Notes: generated by a model from the sequence alone, not told the origin. DNA of 33,418 nucleotides from Guillardia theta CCMP2712 (GCF_000315625.1 NW_005434650.1:1-33418); one strand, 5' to 3'; positions 23,001-31,850 are shown, counted from the first letter of the stretch. Numbers and translations are program-made.

Positions 23001-24108
23001 ATCACCGATACAAATAAACAGGATCATTCCTGACAAAGAACTTACATGCAATTTCCGCCGTCACACAACCCTCGGCCCGAGCAATCGTTTGGACAGAGTA
23101 TTGAGGAGCAGGAAGCTCCTGTATAATTTCCCACGCAAGCACACTTCCCATCAATACAAACACCATGACCTGGATAGCCGTCAGGAAAGGGTCTACACCA
23201 AACAGCATCGAAACCAACCAGAGCAATCGTCAGGGCACAGTGCCAGGGAGCAGTCCTCTCCTGTGAACCAAGGGGCACAATCGCAACGCTTCTTGACCTG
23301 GTTGCAAATGCCATTTCCAGCCTCGGCATTACACTTGTTCTTGCAGCTGAAAATATCGCAGGAGGTTCCTTCGTACCCCTCAAAACAAATACACTGGCCA
23401 TTTACACAATCTCCATTCAAGTTGCAGTTGCCGGGGCAGAGCTGAATCGAACATGTCCTCCCTTCCCAACCTGCCCAGCAGTGGCACTTTCCTGTCGTCA
23501 CATTACCTGATTCACAAAGTAACAGTCACGTGCATAATCAAGGCTATCAAGGTCAAATGATTCTTACAATCTCCGTGCCCGCTACAGTTCTTTGGGCAAA
23601 TCCCCACACTGCAATCCAAACCCGACCAGCCAGGTTCACATTGACAAATCCCTTCCGCGTCACAAACACCATTGATACAAACACCAGAGTTCCTACAAGA
23701 CCAGACTTCTGTGCAGTTTTCGCCCGTCCACCTGCATGGAGCCTTAGTCGTCGATTTCCCCATGATTGCGTGTTACCCGCTCTCACAAACGCATGTTCCA
23801 TTCAATCCGCAAGATCCATGAGGCCCGCATTGGCATGCATCAGACTGAGCCAAAAGTTTCCTCGTTGAAAAGCCGTCGCTCTGACATACTGTTGGGAAAG
23901 CGGTCAACTACAACCCTCTACCATAGCAGATTGACAAGAGCAGAAAAGTTTACGAGGTGACAGTATGCCCGCAGCAAGCAGTGCAGTCAACTAAGGTCTC
24001 ACCTTCCTCCTGTGCAGCATGAGATGTGTCGGGGAGAGCTGAGGTCAAGCATAACAGCAGCAGCAGCAGCAGCGGCGGCGGCTGCATGTTCCGCTTACTC
24101 CCCGCCAT
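1942..24108 (-). CDS. Giant multidomain ectoprotein: EGF array, IPT/TIG array, REJ-GAIN-GPS, Cys-rich repeats, TM
   Basis: A single minus-strand gene of many exons with mostly 45-60 nt introns, coding roughly 6,000 residues. The start is ATG at 24108 (a second Met lies at 24087), followed by a signal peptide; the stop is TAA at 1942-1944. I followed the frame through the EGF exons (for example 24003-24108 and 23777-23888), across the join entering the REJ exon at about 8.5 kb, across the GPS exon, and across the last join. Each has GT-AG borders and matching phase, and repeats are restored across the splices. Order: EGF-like repeats, IPT/TIG domains, REJ, GAIN-like, GPS-like, CGVCGG/CDG repeats, C-terminal hydrophobic segment. 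Families of this type act in cell-surface adhesion, sensing or flagellar-hair anchoring; the exact role is unknown. No kinase, PLAT or polycystin channel domain is seen. Not every IPT-region splice was resolved. Confidence 0.85.
2014..5771 (-). other. Cysteine-rich CGVCGG / CDG repeat array
   Basis: About a dozen repeats of the form GCDGxxxSGKxxDxCGVCGGNNxxC are split over many small exons. Clear copies read CDGLISNPLKVNNKCQVC (about 5.74 kb), SVLEFDTCMVCGGNNQSC (about 4.63 kb), GSGKQYDMCGICGGDGS (about 4.33 kb), KKFDRCGVCGGNNNC (about 4.07 kb), VYDKCGVCGGSN (about 3.66 kb), DQCGICGGNNKTCVGCDG (about 2.79 kb), YDRCGVCDGNN (about 2.54 kb) and SVDACGVCGGNN (about 2.12 kb). The repeat begins directly after the GPS exon. 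Similar repeats occur in protist and bacterial surface proteins; their function is not established. Confidence 0.85.
2689..2726. repeat. (GGA)n microsatellite in an intron of the giant gene
   Basis: A run of GAG/GGA triplets, read as CCT on the coding (minus) strand, lies between the Cys-rich exons at about 2.55 and 2.8 kb, where it would act as a pyrimidine tract. Confidence 0.9.
5782..7099 (-). other. GAIN-like stretch and GPS-like motif (polycystin/adhesion-GPCR type)
   Basis: After the REJ part comes a helical region (SNINSILASGDPSRILALTS and related), as in the GAIN subdomain A that follows REJ. The exon ends at a GTGAGT donor near 5.99 kb and joins in phase 0 to a short exon read at about 5816-5956. 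That exon has CGYWD, W about ten residues later, then ITCRTPHATTFAAVD, matching the GPS pattern C-x-(Y/F)-W ... W ... C ... H-L-T-x-F-A. Only two of the usual four cysteines are visible, and the cleavage triplet reads HAT instead of HLT. Confidence 0.75.
7100..8507 (-). other. REJ (receptor for egg jelly) region
   Basis: The long open exon down to about 5965 begins with beta-rich sequence. It contains the REJ hallmark LILDGTNSYNPN followed by LTYCWSCTEAL, then STHTL-type strands, PSVQITSGLKVKYNMNEKIRLTG-like PKD-type strands and a proline-rich turn. REJ modules occur in polycystin-1, PKDREJ and sea-urchin sperm receptors, where they lie N-terminal to a GAIN/GPS module, as here. Confidence 0.78.
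8508..10279 (-). other. Extracellular linker region without a recognised domain
   Basis: This part is coding in pieces (about 8630-9029, 9351-9620 and 9670-10173), with cysteines and an all-beta composition. I cannot assign a family. The small exon at about 8.56 kb joins the upstream exon ending in SLDARR to the REJ exon in matching phase, which links the IPT block to the REJ block in one gene. Confidence 0.6.
10280..20535 (-). other. Long array of IPT/TIG immunoglobulin-like domains
   Basis: At least fifteen segments show the IPT/TIG start pattern: a hydrophobic residue, SIxPxxGxxxGGTxITLxGxxF, then a cysteine. Examples read in the minus frame are SISPKVGPVVGMTPITLNG (about 20.45 kb), VQSISPSLGPVDGGSRFNV (about 17.6 kb), SVRPSLGRASGGSKITLVG (about 16.9 kb), SPTNGIYDAQTNITVIGKDF (about 12.75 kb), FPSTGSGGGGGTLLIRGQGF (about 11.95 kb), SIKPSGGPLSGGTVITLFG (about 11.45 kb) and SVSGGTLVTLIGSGL (about 10.35 kb). 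The longest open exon, 15683-18094, holds about five. Arrays of this kind are known from fibrocystin/PKHD1-like proteins, plexins and protist surface proteins. Confidence 0.88.
20578..23888 (-). other. Array of about two dozen tenascin-type EGF-like repeats
   Basis: The repeats follow the pattern CPxxCSGHGxCxNGxCxCxxGWxGxDCS with six cysteines each. I see no DxNEC-type calcium-binding signature, so they are tenascin-type EGFs. The largest exon (20846 to about 22018) holds roughly eleven in a row. The others lie on small exons such as 23777-23888, with a 45-nt intron at 23732-23776. Introns cut inside repeats in mixed phases (0, 1 and 2), often after a glycine codon, and each join rebuilds a complete repeat. 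Such arrays form extended extracellular stalks. Confidence 0.92.
24003..24108 (-). other. Exon 1: signal peptide of the giant ectoprotein
   Basis: The 35 codons begin MAGSKRNMQPPP, then seven leucines and CLTSALPDTSHA, a classical signal peptide with a basic n-region, a hydrophobic core and small residues near A-x-A-like positions. The leucines come from a CAG/CGG repeat on the + strand (24055-24083). A GTGAGA donor follows at 24002, and the join to exon 2 at 23888 is phase 1. Confidence 0.85.
24055..24083. repeat. CAG/CGG triplet repeat coding the signal-peptide leucines and prolines
   Basis: On the + strand CAG repeats pass into CGG repeats; on the coding strand they read CTG and CCG, giving the Leu run and the Pro triplet of the signal peptide. 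Confidence 0.9.
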
Positions 24109-24355
24109 GACCCATCCGCGCCCCTTCGACCACAAGTGATCAGGATATTGACTACAAATATCCGTTGTCAATTTATTCCCAATCACCCCCTCTTTGAAGG
24201 GGTATTGTATTCATCATGCAGGGGTGACAAATAGGGGGGGTATTCGCATAGTCAACGGAGTCTGTCCCTGTAGTGAATGATTTGGAGTTATAGTCAAGTC
24301 CATGACAAGCCGGGCCGGAACCGCACTAAGTGACGGTCTAACTTTGATGGTGAAG
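24109..24355. promoter_or_regulatory. Proximal upstream region of the giant gene
   Basis: AT-richer, non-coding sequence directly before the minus-strand start codon. It holds a perfect 7-bp inverted repeat, GGATATT/AATATCC (24143-24149 and 24157-24163). A CCCC...GGGG inverted repeat lies near 24186-24202. No TATA box or known factor site is certain; the promoter call rests on position only. Confidence 0.35.
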
Positions 24356-24605
24356 GATATGAGTCTCACCGGGCCGCGGCATCCGAACTTCCCCGCCGGC
24401 GGCTGCGGCGGGAGTCCGGATTCAGCCGACCCGGCCGCTGCGGGGGCGCGTTCCGGCGAGCTTGACTGAGTAATCGGACACCGAGTCTGACTCGCGGAGT
24501 GGTGGAGTCCGGTAATCGCCAGCCTGGCCAGTGATCGGCCCGGCGCCGCCGCGTTGCCGGGCCGGGCCGGGCCCGCCGCTGTGGTCCGAGGCCGCACTCG
24601 CTCAA
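24356..24605. other. GC-rich block in the divergent intergenic region
   Basis: A sharp rise in GC with many CG dinucleotides, GCCGGGCCGGGCC tracts and a perfect 13-nt palindromic site, CGAGTC-T-GACTCG (24482-24494). The open frames across it are biased to Ala, Arg, Gly and Pro and have no recognisable domain. It could be a CpG-rich regulatory island or the end of a degenerate mobile element. Confidence 0.4.
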
Positions 24606-25130
24606 TGTGTACCAAAGGACCGGTACATTGGAGTATCAAAGTACCCCTGTAGGGCACTTACCCCACCTAGAGGTGCCTCACCCAAATCTCGCTGGTAAAA
24701 TGTACCCCTCCTTTCCTGCTGTTCCCGATCAGGACTGAAGGACTACCCCACCCCACAAACAACCCCAACCACCCCACCATCGAGTCACCCAGATTTGAAT
24801 TAACGGAGGTATGACCCCACCCATTCATTTTATAGCCTACCTCTTCACCACCCATTGATTACCCTCCAAGTACCCCATAAATTGCTGAGAAAGGTAGGGG
24901 TGTATACCACATAACCCCACGATAAGTCTCTGAAAGTAACCATCTACCCACCCTTGTGGAAATTCAACTATCAGCACAACACAATGCCACCCCGGACACT
25001 GGAACCCCCTACCACCCATGTTACACCCGTACCCCATCATTGCTATAGCATTGGTTACCGAAATTGGGGTATCAGTGGTACTAGGTAGTACCCCCACCCC
25101 CTGATTTGATCCCTGAGCCCCCCTTCACAA
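24606..25130. other. TACCCC/ACCCC-rich non-coding block
   Basis: About 500 nt with at least seven TACCCC motifs and many ACCCC runs on the + strand (GGGGTA on the minus strand). It also has a 6-bp inverted repeat, TGTACC/GGTACA, near 24607-24626. No gene is supported. Confidence 0.45.
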
Positions 25131-25851
25131 ACCTCCGTCGGGACTCTATGGCAGCAGTGCTAGGTCGAACAGGGCAGCCTCAGCGGTTGAACGGGCTGGA
25201 GCAGGAGGATAAAGAGCATGTATCGCGATGCACATGTATGAGATTCACCTGGGTAGGGCCATGAGCGAGGATATAAGCAGAAGCAGCAGGCGGCTAGATC
25301 CTACGTGGCACCTCACAATGATTTTGTTGGTTTGGACGGTAGAATTGGTGAGCAAGAGTCTAGATCCATTCAAAGCAAACCAGTCAGAGTAGGAAGTGCA
25401 TGTGAGCGTATCAGACGAGACATGCTAGCATCATATCCAGTATATCGTGATGTCAGATGTGGCGATTGCTCAAGAGTTGCAAGGGATTTGGTTGTGGGTT
25501 GAAATGTTGGACTACATACATTGATTCCGATTACTGCCTGCATGTAGAGGAAGTTCATGTCATGTATGCTATGTTTTGAAAGGAAGCAAATCGAAGGCTT
25601 CAACTGTGTTCCTGCTGTCTTAGAAGCGTGCCAGAACTTGTTTTGAACCACAATACATCTGCTACCACTTCAGCGAGTCTCGAGTGCACTTGGGTTTGTT
25701 TGCCATGCTTGTATGAGGTGGTTCCTTGTTCATACTCTGACGGTCAGTGCAGGATGATGGAGTTCTGACAATCTTCTGCATGGAACAACTGTCCGGAAGT
25801 TAGAATCCTAATCCGCAAGAGTCTCTACCGAGCAAAGCCTCACAAACCTAA
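25131..25851 (+). promoter_or_regulatory. Upstream region of the kinesin gene
   Basis: Ordinary mixed composition with no supported gene. A GATATAAGC element at about 25270 could be TATA-like but lies nearly 600 nt before the start codon. The promoter call rests on position only. Confidence 0.3.
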
Positions 25852-28800
25852 ATGACTGCAAGTGAGCAGACGGCAGTGAGAGTTGCCGTCCGGGTACGGC
25901 CTCAGACTGCAAGGGAAAGGAGCAATCGTGAGAAAGATTGTATAGCCTGCAACATAACTACAAGACAGGTGATTCTTGATTTCCTATTCCTTCTGTATTT
26001 TGACTCTTGATACGAGGCGATTATTGGAGAGCGGTCTTTCACATTCGATTATCTTTTTGATCCATCATCAACTCAGCAAGACATCTACAACCAGAGCGTC
26101 CGGCCTCTCGTGGATGCCGCACTCTCGGGTTACAATGCCACGGTGTTCGCATACGGGCAGACCGGTTCCGGGAAAACGTATACCATGGGCTCTTCGTCAT
26201 GGTAGATGAAGTTCTTTCCTTGATTTGCAAGTAGTCTGAAGTGGTGGCAGGGATGGATTGACAGAGGATGACCTGGGAATGCTTCCAAGAGCGCTCAAGC
26301 AGATATTCGAGGAGAGGGGGCGTCGTGAGCAGTCGTCAAACATGATTCTGCGTGCTTCGTTCTTGGAGATTCATAACGAAGAACTCCGTGATCTCCTCTC
26401 AATCCCGAGTACCCTTCCCTTCGGCATTGGGGCCAGGAGAGCGACGCTGCAAATTCGGGAGGATCCCCAGGGAGGAATATATTTTGCAGGGGCTGAAGAA
26501 CGTGAAGTGGAGAGCTTCAGGGACATGTGCGAGCTCTTGGAACAGGGAACTGCTCGCCGAGCAGTAGGCAGTACTGAGATGAATGCGCACTCAAGCCGAT
26601 CACATGCGATTTTTACTTTGATCATTGAACAGCGATTGATCCGCGAAAGCGACTTCCTGATTGCGCTCAACACCAGTGACGGGGCTGGAACAGAAGATGG
26701 TGCAAATCTAGCGGAAGAGGAGTACATTGTTTCGAAGTTCCACTTCGTGGATCTAGCTGGAAGTGAGAGATTGAAGAAGACCAAGGCAGAGGGAGAACGA
26801 TTGAAGGAAGGTATCAACATCAACTCTGGTTTGCTAGCACTTGGAAATGTCATTTCTGCTCTTGGCGACGAACAGAAGAGGCATTCGGTTCATGTTCCAT
26901 ATCGAGACTCAAAACTGACAAGAATGCTGCAAGACAGCTTAGGTGGAAATTCACGTACTCTCATGATTGCTTGTGTCAGCCCTGTTGACAGCAACTCTGA
27001 GGAAAGTTTGAATACGTTGAAATATGCGAACAGAGCAAGAAACATCAAGAATACACCAATAATCAACCGAGATCCAAACTCTCATCTGATAGCACAGTTG
27101 CGAAAAGAAATCAGCACTCTGCGGAGTATACTCAAAGAGAATGGGATCTATCACACCAGCTTGCAACCTGGAAGCCCAAATCAAACCTTCAATCACACTT
27201 CGTTTCCACTGCATGGTGGCGAGATTGGAAGGGACGGCGAAGAAGATGTGGATTGCATGAAATCAGTCATCCAAAACCTTGAACTGCAGCTGATCGAGCA
27301 GTCGAGGCTCGTGGACAGTTTCAAACTTGCGATGGCGGAGATTTACTCGTGCACTGAGAAGCTTCAGGACGAAACTCAAATCTTGCGGAACTCCCCGTCA
27401 GTGACCAAAGATTCCAGCCTCTGCTGCTCTCTCGATCAGATCGAAAAGCTTCTGAATGGGATTCAGGAGATCGAGGAAAAGTGTCGGACTAAGGCAGTTC
27501 TCCGGGCTGCTTCTCAGCCCTGCCATGGCCTGACCTCAGGCTGTGTCTCTCGTACTGTCTCCTCGGGGCTACCCAACGACTACCCGATGTTCTCTCCTCG
27601 AGTTGTTACTTCCTTGACACCTCGATCGGCGAATCAGGAAGTTTTATCTGAAGAGAACTATCACTACTCCCCTCGTCCGCATGGTGAGCCGCAGAACTTG
27701 GGTATCCACCTGCCTACGTTGGGCTTGTCCCAGTTGAACGAGTGTGGGGACTTTGATGAAGCGCCCCTCACCGATCGTTCCATCACTACTGGAGATGCGT
27801 CTGCGAGGCAACTACAAGACATCAGCGACCTGGACGCTGTCTTGGTAGAAAAGGAGAGGCTGCTGCAGGAGCTCGTGAGGAACCAGCGAGAGTTTGACAC
27901 CATGAGGAGTGTCTACGAGAAGAAGATGGAGGACTTGCAGCACAGCATTCGCGCAATCGAGGAAGAGAGGGATGCTACCGTGAAGGAGCTCGAATCGATG
28001 GACAAGCACAAGACAGCCACCTCCTCCTCCGAGCAGCACCGAGAGCGATGGAATACGAGGTTGAGACAGCTGGAGGAGGAGCTGAAACGAATGAAGAAGA
28101 AAGTCAAAGACCACGAAAGGCTGCTTGCCTTCAAGGAGCAAGGTGACCAAAAGATCGCGAACCTGGCGCAGGAGGTGGATCGTTTGAAAGCCTCCAGAGC
28201 GCAACTGCACAAGAAGATGGCCATAGAAGCGAAGGGGCACCGGGAGCAGCGACAAGCACTGGAGAAGCAGATCCTCTCTCTTCGGAAAGCCGAGCTGGCA
28301 TCGAAGAGAACCATAAGAGAGCTTGAGACCAAGTTGTCGTCGGCAGCTCGTGCTGAGCACGTTGTCAAGCGAAAGGCGCAAATTGCGTTGGAGAAACAGA
28401 AGGTTGCGGAGAAAGAACCCGAATTGAACGACAACAGCAAGAATCAGGATGTGCTTGACTGGTTCCAGAACCTCCTCAGACGGGCTCTGACAGCAAAGGA
28501 TGCAGAGAATCAGATCCAGATGAATACAAGGCTCAAAGCTCAGCTGGAGTCAGAGATGAATGCCTGCACATCCAGGATGAAGAGCATGGATACGAAGAAC
28601 GTCTCCGAAGTCGAGTTTGAGAGGCAGAAGCAAGACTTCTATGATGAGTTGGAGTATCTATCGGCAGAGCTGGAGTTCAGAACCCTGGAGACTGAGAAGT
28701 CTCGCAGGCTCGTTAACGATTGCTCGAACGTACAGCTCGAGATTCAGGAAAGGCTTCCGCGGCTGTCGGACGCTGACGTGAAGAGATTGATCCTCTTTTG

Positions 28801-31800
28801 CTATGAACAGCTCAACAGTGAAAGGCTACAATCGATGGAGTACAAAGAGCAAGCCCAGGAATCCGAGGCCTTACTCCTCGAAGCACGACGGGCACTGGAT
28901 GAATCGAGGCAGGCGTCGCAGTCCTTAGACAGGAAGCATGATGCAGCCATCACGCAGATGCAGCGGGAGTACGAGTCAAAGCTGATGTTCGTCTTCGAGC
29001 AGCTTGAAGAGGCGAACCGAAACTCTGGGCCCACAAAGACCATCCTTGACGAGTGCCGATCGACGGAGGAGCAGCATGCGAACCACCACGTGCTGGTGCG
29101 CGGGGAGGCCACGAGTCCGAAGAGCCCCGCGAGGGAAGCATGGAGCTCTAGCCCTAAGAAGGAGCTTCCCTCCTCCCAGCTCCGCAGAGATCTGGACAAG
29201 GACATGCCCGGCTGGCATGAGTCGCTCGACTCGTCGATGGAGTCGTCAGGAGCTGCGCAGCAAGCCGACTCAGAGGTCGACGGCTTCGACCAATCCAAGT
29301 TCCACTTCGGCCGTGACAAGAGCGCAAACTCCAGGTTGCCCCCACCTGAGACGAAGAGAACGAGCGCCAGCTCCACCTCGTCCTCCTCCACCATCGACGT
29401 CAGTGCGGTGCAGAACATGGTGATCGAGAAGGCCGACAGGATACTCGCCTCGTCGAGGAGCGCGTCATCCAGCAGTGGTCAGCCGACAGGAGGTGGCAGC
29501 GAAGAATCGCATGTGCCCCCAAAGGAGCCAATCAAGATCTCAAAGCTGCCGCTGGACAAACTCAAGAAAGCCTCGCCTGAGGCCAAGAAGCAGTCTGGGT
29601 CGTTGAGCGATCGATCCAACTACGTCCACCACCGTCACCCGGTCGAGCTGAGTTACGCCGCTGACGTTCTCGGCCTGCCCAAGAGCGGCAGGAAGGAGGA
29701 CTCGAGCAAACCGGCAGAGCGTCCGTCCAAGAACGCGAAGGTGGACAGGAAGAGCAAGTCGGACGAGTTGCGGATGATGCTATCCCACCTGTGGGACGTC
29801 CTTGACATCCCCGAGAGCCATCGCAGCAAGTTCAGGTTGGGCACCAGGAGCCTTGAGATGGTGTGCAGCTGAAGTTGTTCCCAGGAACATGGTCTCGTCA
29901 TTCAATTCAAGGACAGATTCCGTACTGCAGGTCCTTTGCTTCTCCCTCCCGCATCCTCTTGCCTTAAGTTCCTTCCTCCTCCTCCTCCTCCTCATCGTCC
30001 TCCTCCTCCTCCTCCTCCTCCTCCTCCTCATCGTCCTCCTCCTCCTCCTCCTTCTCTTGTGCTCCCTCCGCTCCCTCCGCATGACTCCCTTGCTTCCACT
30101 ACATTTTTCATCGCTCCTTGCCCCGCAGGCCTACGAGAGTGAATTCGCTCTACAAACAAGGCGAGCAAGCGCAGCCATCGAAGATTACAGAAGGAAGCTT
30201 GAGCAAGGTGCCCTTCTCCCTCCCTCCCTCCCTCCCTCCCTCCCTCCCTCCCCCTTCCCCCTTGACGTTTCCGTCTAGCTTGGACCGAGCTGGGCGTGTA
30301 CGAGAAGCAATACCCAAGTTCTTGAATCTGCTGGAGGATGTGAGGGACTTGAAGCCGAAGGAGCAAGCCGGTGAAACTTGTTTGCAGATAGGACAGAGGG
30401 AGCGGGAGACGGAGATCCTTCGGCTGGTCAAGAGTGAGCTCGCTTCCTTAGAGCCTCGCCTTGTGCTGCACCGTACAATCAAGGTTCGCATGTGTCCTCC
30501 TCCTCGTCTACCCTTTCCGCCTCTCCCACTCCCTCCTCCTCTCAATCCTCCCCTCCTACAGTTCTCTCCTCCCCTCGGAACACCAGCACTCTCACTCCCA
30601 CATCCTCCTCCTCTTCCCTTCTCTTCGACAGCCTTCACCTGCTCAACAAGGTGTTTGCAGGCACAGCTGACGAGGAGGGAGGAGATTCTGCAGAAACTGA
30701 GTGAAGGAGCAAAGGATATGAGCAACATGAACACAATGACAAGCCAGCACGACGTTTACAAGAAGATGCTCCGCGAGTACCCCAAGGTGAGCAGGAGGGG
30801 ATGAGGAGGAAGGGGAGAGGAACTGGGTAAAGAAGGAAGGGATGACGAGGGGGAGGAGCACGAGTTTGGTACCTGACTGCTGCTGTCATTGTCTGCAGTT
30901 GATCGCATCACTGCAGAAGCAGATCTATAAGTGGGATTGACCTGTTTCCCAACCCCCTCAACCCTCCCGCCTCCTCTCCTCTTCCTTTTCTCTCTTCCTC
31001 CCTATCTCCCTTCCTTTTGCTCTCCTCTCCTTCCCTCTTCCCCTCTCCACAACGGCGCAGAATCTCCTTCTCCCGCCTTTCCCCTCTGCTCTTGAATATT
31101 CTTTTGATCATCCCATCGCCGTCTGCAGGTGGCAGGAGCAGGAGGGCAGGACATTCATGGTGGGGTCAGTGAAAGCCCTGGACCTGCTCGAGAAAGGAGA
31201 AGCCCATGACTCTGTAGCTCGAGCGATCCACCTCAAGGTCTTCCTGCTCCCTCCCCTCTCAGCCCTCCATTCCCTCCTCTCCTCTCCTCTCCTCTCCTCT
31301 CCTCTCCTCTCCTCTCCTCTCCTCTCCTCTCCTCTCCTCTCCTCTCCTCTCCTCTCCTCTCCTCTCCTCTCCTCTCCTCTCCTCTCCTCTCCTCTCCTCT
31401 CCTCTCCTCTCCTCTCCCCTCCCCTCCCCTTCTCTCCTCTCTACTACTGTTCATTCACTTCCTCCATGTCCAAATTGTCACGTTGAGTTTCTCAGCTGAT
31501 CTCGACGACCAAGAGCACGGGCTCAGGCAGTCTTTCTCACCAGGAGGAAGAAGCGACTTCGAGCACCTGCGATGCTGATCAGGACTCCAGCAGCTCTCGC
31601 TCGGTATATACCCAGGCCTTAGCTCTCCTGTGTCCCTTCTCCTTCCTCCCCTCCTCTTCCCTCCCCTCTGCTCCCTTCTGCTCTCCTCCTCTCTCCTCCT
31701 CTCTCCATTTGTCCTCTTCGCGCTTCCCTCCAACGCTCCTCCCCGTACCTCACCATCTTGCAGTCAAACTCGGAGAAACCTCTTCCTGCACACTCGGAAG

Positions 31801-31850
31801 ACAAGTCAGAGGACAGCGAGCAGGCCACCCCCGTCAGAGAAACGTGTTGA
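25852..31850 (+). CDS. Kinesin-4 motor protein fused to a PRC1/MAP65/Ase1-type microtubule-binding domain
   Basis: Proposed exons: 25852-25968, 26017-26201, 26251-29860, 30129-30207, then either 30279 or 30305 to 30483, 30661-30786, 30899-30930, 31129-31237, 31496-31603 and 31764-31850; about 1,540 aa. The motor starts [10 protein letters not shown] (9-18) and has P-loop GQTGSGKT (86-93), switch I NAHSSRSH (212-219) and switch II DLAGSE (268-273). Kinesin-4 hallmarks are [39 protein letters not shown] and [16 protein letters not shown] long coiled coil and a low-complexity linker follow. At about 1281 begins the PRC1-family motif [15 protein letters not shown], continued over the splice by helices with [18 protein letters not shown] and [20 protein letters not shown] then TFMV. 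Kinesin-4 and PRC1 normally pair in trans to bundle and limit antiparallel microtubules. The TGA at 29870 lies just past a phase-0 donor and is read as intronic. Confidence 0.85.
26017..27130 (+). other. Kinesin motor domain, catalytic part
   Basis: This span covers the ATP P-loop at about 26155-26178, switch I at 26582-26605 and switch II at 26750-26767, then the neck-proximal segment ([17 protein letters not shown]). It is interrupted by a 49-nt intron (26202-26250) whose join gives [13 protein letters not shown] in frame. All key nucleotide-binding residues are present, so the motor is predicted to be active. Confidence 0.93.
29975..30052. repeat. (TCC)n microsatellite in a kinesin-gene intron
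   Basis: Runs of CCT/TCC triplets are broken twice by CATCG. They lie in the proposed intron 29861-30128 ahead of its CCCCGCAG acceptor. Confidence 0.9.
30216..30254. repeat. (CCCT)n tetranucleotide repeat
   Basis: About nine copies of CCCT/TCCC in the intron that begins at 30208, on the sense strand. Confidence 0.9.
31276..31415. repeat. (CCTCT)28 pentanucleotide microsatellite
   Basis: Twenty-eight perfect copies of CCTCT are followed by degenerate CCCCT copies. It lies in the intron 31238-31495 of the kinesin gene, and the open frames across it (Leu/Ser/Pro or Arg/Glu/Gly) are repeat artefacts. Confidence 0.95.

Larger units (their letters stand above)
29780..31237 (+). other. PRC1/MAP65-like spectrin domain exons of the fusion protein
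   Basis: The family motif LW..L.IPE..R sits at the end of the 3.6-kb kinesin exon (about 29789-29860). The following exons give the next helices ([54 protein letters not shown]). They end in [15 protein letters not shown] plus EQEGRTFMV, matching the family pattern LPKLxxxLxxxIxxWExExGxxFxV. This is the microtubule-binding spectrin-repeat part of PRC1/Ase1/MAP65. The N-terminal dimerisation rod of PRC1 is not evident. Confidence 0.75.

Noticed and set aside
24214-24657. 147-aa minus-strand frame over the GC block
   Set aside because: Composition-driven Arg/Pro/Ala frame without a domain or start context.
24667-25097. Minus-strand frames of 62 and 86 aa in the TACCCC block
   Set aside because: Gly/Trp/Val-rich products of a skewed composition; no family match and no convincing splice structure.
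28801-29418. 205-aa and other long minus-strand frames opposite the kinesin coiled coil
   Set aside because: They are shadows of the coding strand with no domain, and the plus strand is clearly coding.
29861-29872. TGA at 29870 as the true end of the kinesin gene
   Set aside because: It follows a GT donor by only three codons, and the PRC1-type motif just upstream continues in phase on the exon at 30129. Kept as the alternative in findings.
31157-31486. Plus-strand frame with [10 protein letters not shown] repeats, and its minus-strand counterpart
   Set aside because: It arises from the CCTCT microsatellite.
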